Assembly: GCF_030704535.1 (NCBI RefSeq)
Contig: NC_081819.1
Location: forward strand, 19,874,001-19,938,000
Length of the DNA: 64,000 nucleotides
Source of the DNA: Vitis vinifera
Lineage: Eukaryota > Streptophyta > Magnoliopsida > Vitales > Vitaceae
Reading direction: 5' to 3'
Both the position numbers and the translations under genes were made by a program. Shown here in pieces: positions 63,340-64,000 of the stretch (within the stretch, counting starts at the first letter, position 1; each line of letters opens with the position of its first letter). The notes beneath the pieces were generated by a model. It was not told the DNA's origin. It searched no databases and was given only the letters and a program-made list of their open reading frames with translations.

Positions 63340-63435
63340 CAAATGTCCGTCAATCTGTTATTTTCCGAACACAGGGTGGTCAGATTTGCCAAATTTCCTA
63401 ACTCCTTTGGTGCCTCACCAGTTACATCATTACCT
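63340..63435 (-). pseudogene. Possible LRR receptor fragment
   Basis: A minus-strand frame reads NDVTGEAPKELGNLANLTTL and then SENNRLTDI, which fits one plant extracellular leucine-rich repeat and the start of a second. It abuts the EF-1alpha fragment. Short, so tentative. Confidence 0.45.
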
Positions 63436-64000
63436 TTTGACATGAGTGCTCAGAATCCCAATTTTGAGGAGCTTCTGATGGTCCAAAAACACGTGGAATC
63501 TTCAGTCTCTGACCACTGGAGGGAGTGAAGAAACTGCGAGGAACAGCTTGCTAAGGGAATGGAAACCGAGATGCTGTACTTGACACCACCAATTTATTTA
63601 TATCAGAAAAGTTGGTGACCACTGGCAGCCAAGGGGGTAGAATGACTTATCAAACTTGAAGGTCTTGAAGTTTCAAAGTCAAACTGGAAGTGGGCCTAGG
63701 AAGTTCATGAAGCTCATTTAATTTGGGCTCCCTCATAGATCCTATTCCAGCGTTTCATTGATCCCAAGACCATCTTGGGCTGTATGAAGATTGAAACTTA
63801 GGAAATTGTGTCTGTTAAAAAAAATTGCTCGGTGGGTGGGATCTCTGCATAAGCTGAAACTGAGTTTCAACCCCATGACCAGCTGCCCTCATCTCCGAAC
63901 AATTGAGACTAGTCATGGATTTGGGCATGAGTTTGAAAACCAGAGAGCATCGTCCGTACACATTACCCTGCCCATTTGCTCATCTCTGTTTAGTGTAGGA
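63436..64000. other. Unassigned right end of the mosaic
   Basis: Balanced-composition DNA with short open frames on both strands and no recognised family. The mosaic or its carrier element continues past the window. Confidence 0.35.

Overview
This window reads as a transposon-rich nuclear segment of a eudicot plant. The evidence is AT-rich intergenic DNA, GT-AG introns, six genes of plant-typical families, and plant transposon families (Sirevirus-type Copia, plant L1 LINE, TRIM, MITEs). Grapevine (Vitis) is my best guess from the repeat style and gene sequences, but that is inference and no search was run. No tRNA, rRNA or CRISPR was seen.

Layout. 1-15.8 kb is nested repeats. A 237-bp sequence occurs at 1 and again at 3484. 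A ~2-kb LTR-like sequence occurs twice: about 1027-3105, and again as a complete solo LTR (4312-15814) with 5-bp target duplications. The second copy is split by a 9.4-kb Sirevirus-type Copia element (4524-13952) with LTRs that look identical apart from a C-tract, a 5-bp target duplication, a Met-tRNA primer site, gag, pol, a third ORF and three polypurine motifs. Its pol carries an in-frame deletion in RNase H.

16.5-31.6 kb holds two convergent genes. RRS1 (ribosome biogenesis, + strand, 8 exons, 327 aa) has introns loaded with small transposons. A CIPK9-like CBL-interacting protein kinase (- strand, 14 exons, 441 aa) includes one GC-AG intron. 34.1-39.5 kb is a broken L1 LINE (ORF1 and endonuclease) flanked by two ~1-kb direct copies of one sequence. 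41.5-46.7 kb holds a 99-aa two-helix membrane protein (+) and a DHHC S-acyltransferase (-, 7 exons, 308 aa). 47.6-48.8 kb is a tandem array of TRIM-like LTRs. 51.2-55.7 kb is a GRF-interacting factor (GIF2-like, +, 4 exons, 222 aa). 57.1-58.0 kb is an intronless membrane-anchored methyltransferase-like gene (+, 311 aa).

58.6-64 kb is repeats again: an inverted-repeat composite, a MITE, a likely LTR, and then a minus-strand patchwork of short fragments resembling several unrelated genes. A PMT-type methyltransferase and EF-1alpha are clear; an RNA-binding protein, an IQ motif and an LRR are weaker. This patchwork is the most unusual part of the window and looks like gene-fragment capture by a transposon.

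The host genes do not form a pathway. They are independent housekeeping, signalling and growth genes separated by transposon clusters. All exon coordinates were derived by hand from splice signals and reading phase; in every multi-exon gene the phases close exactly.
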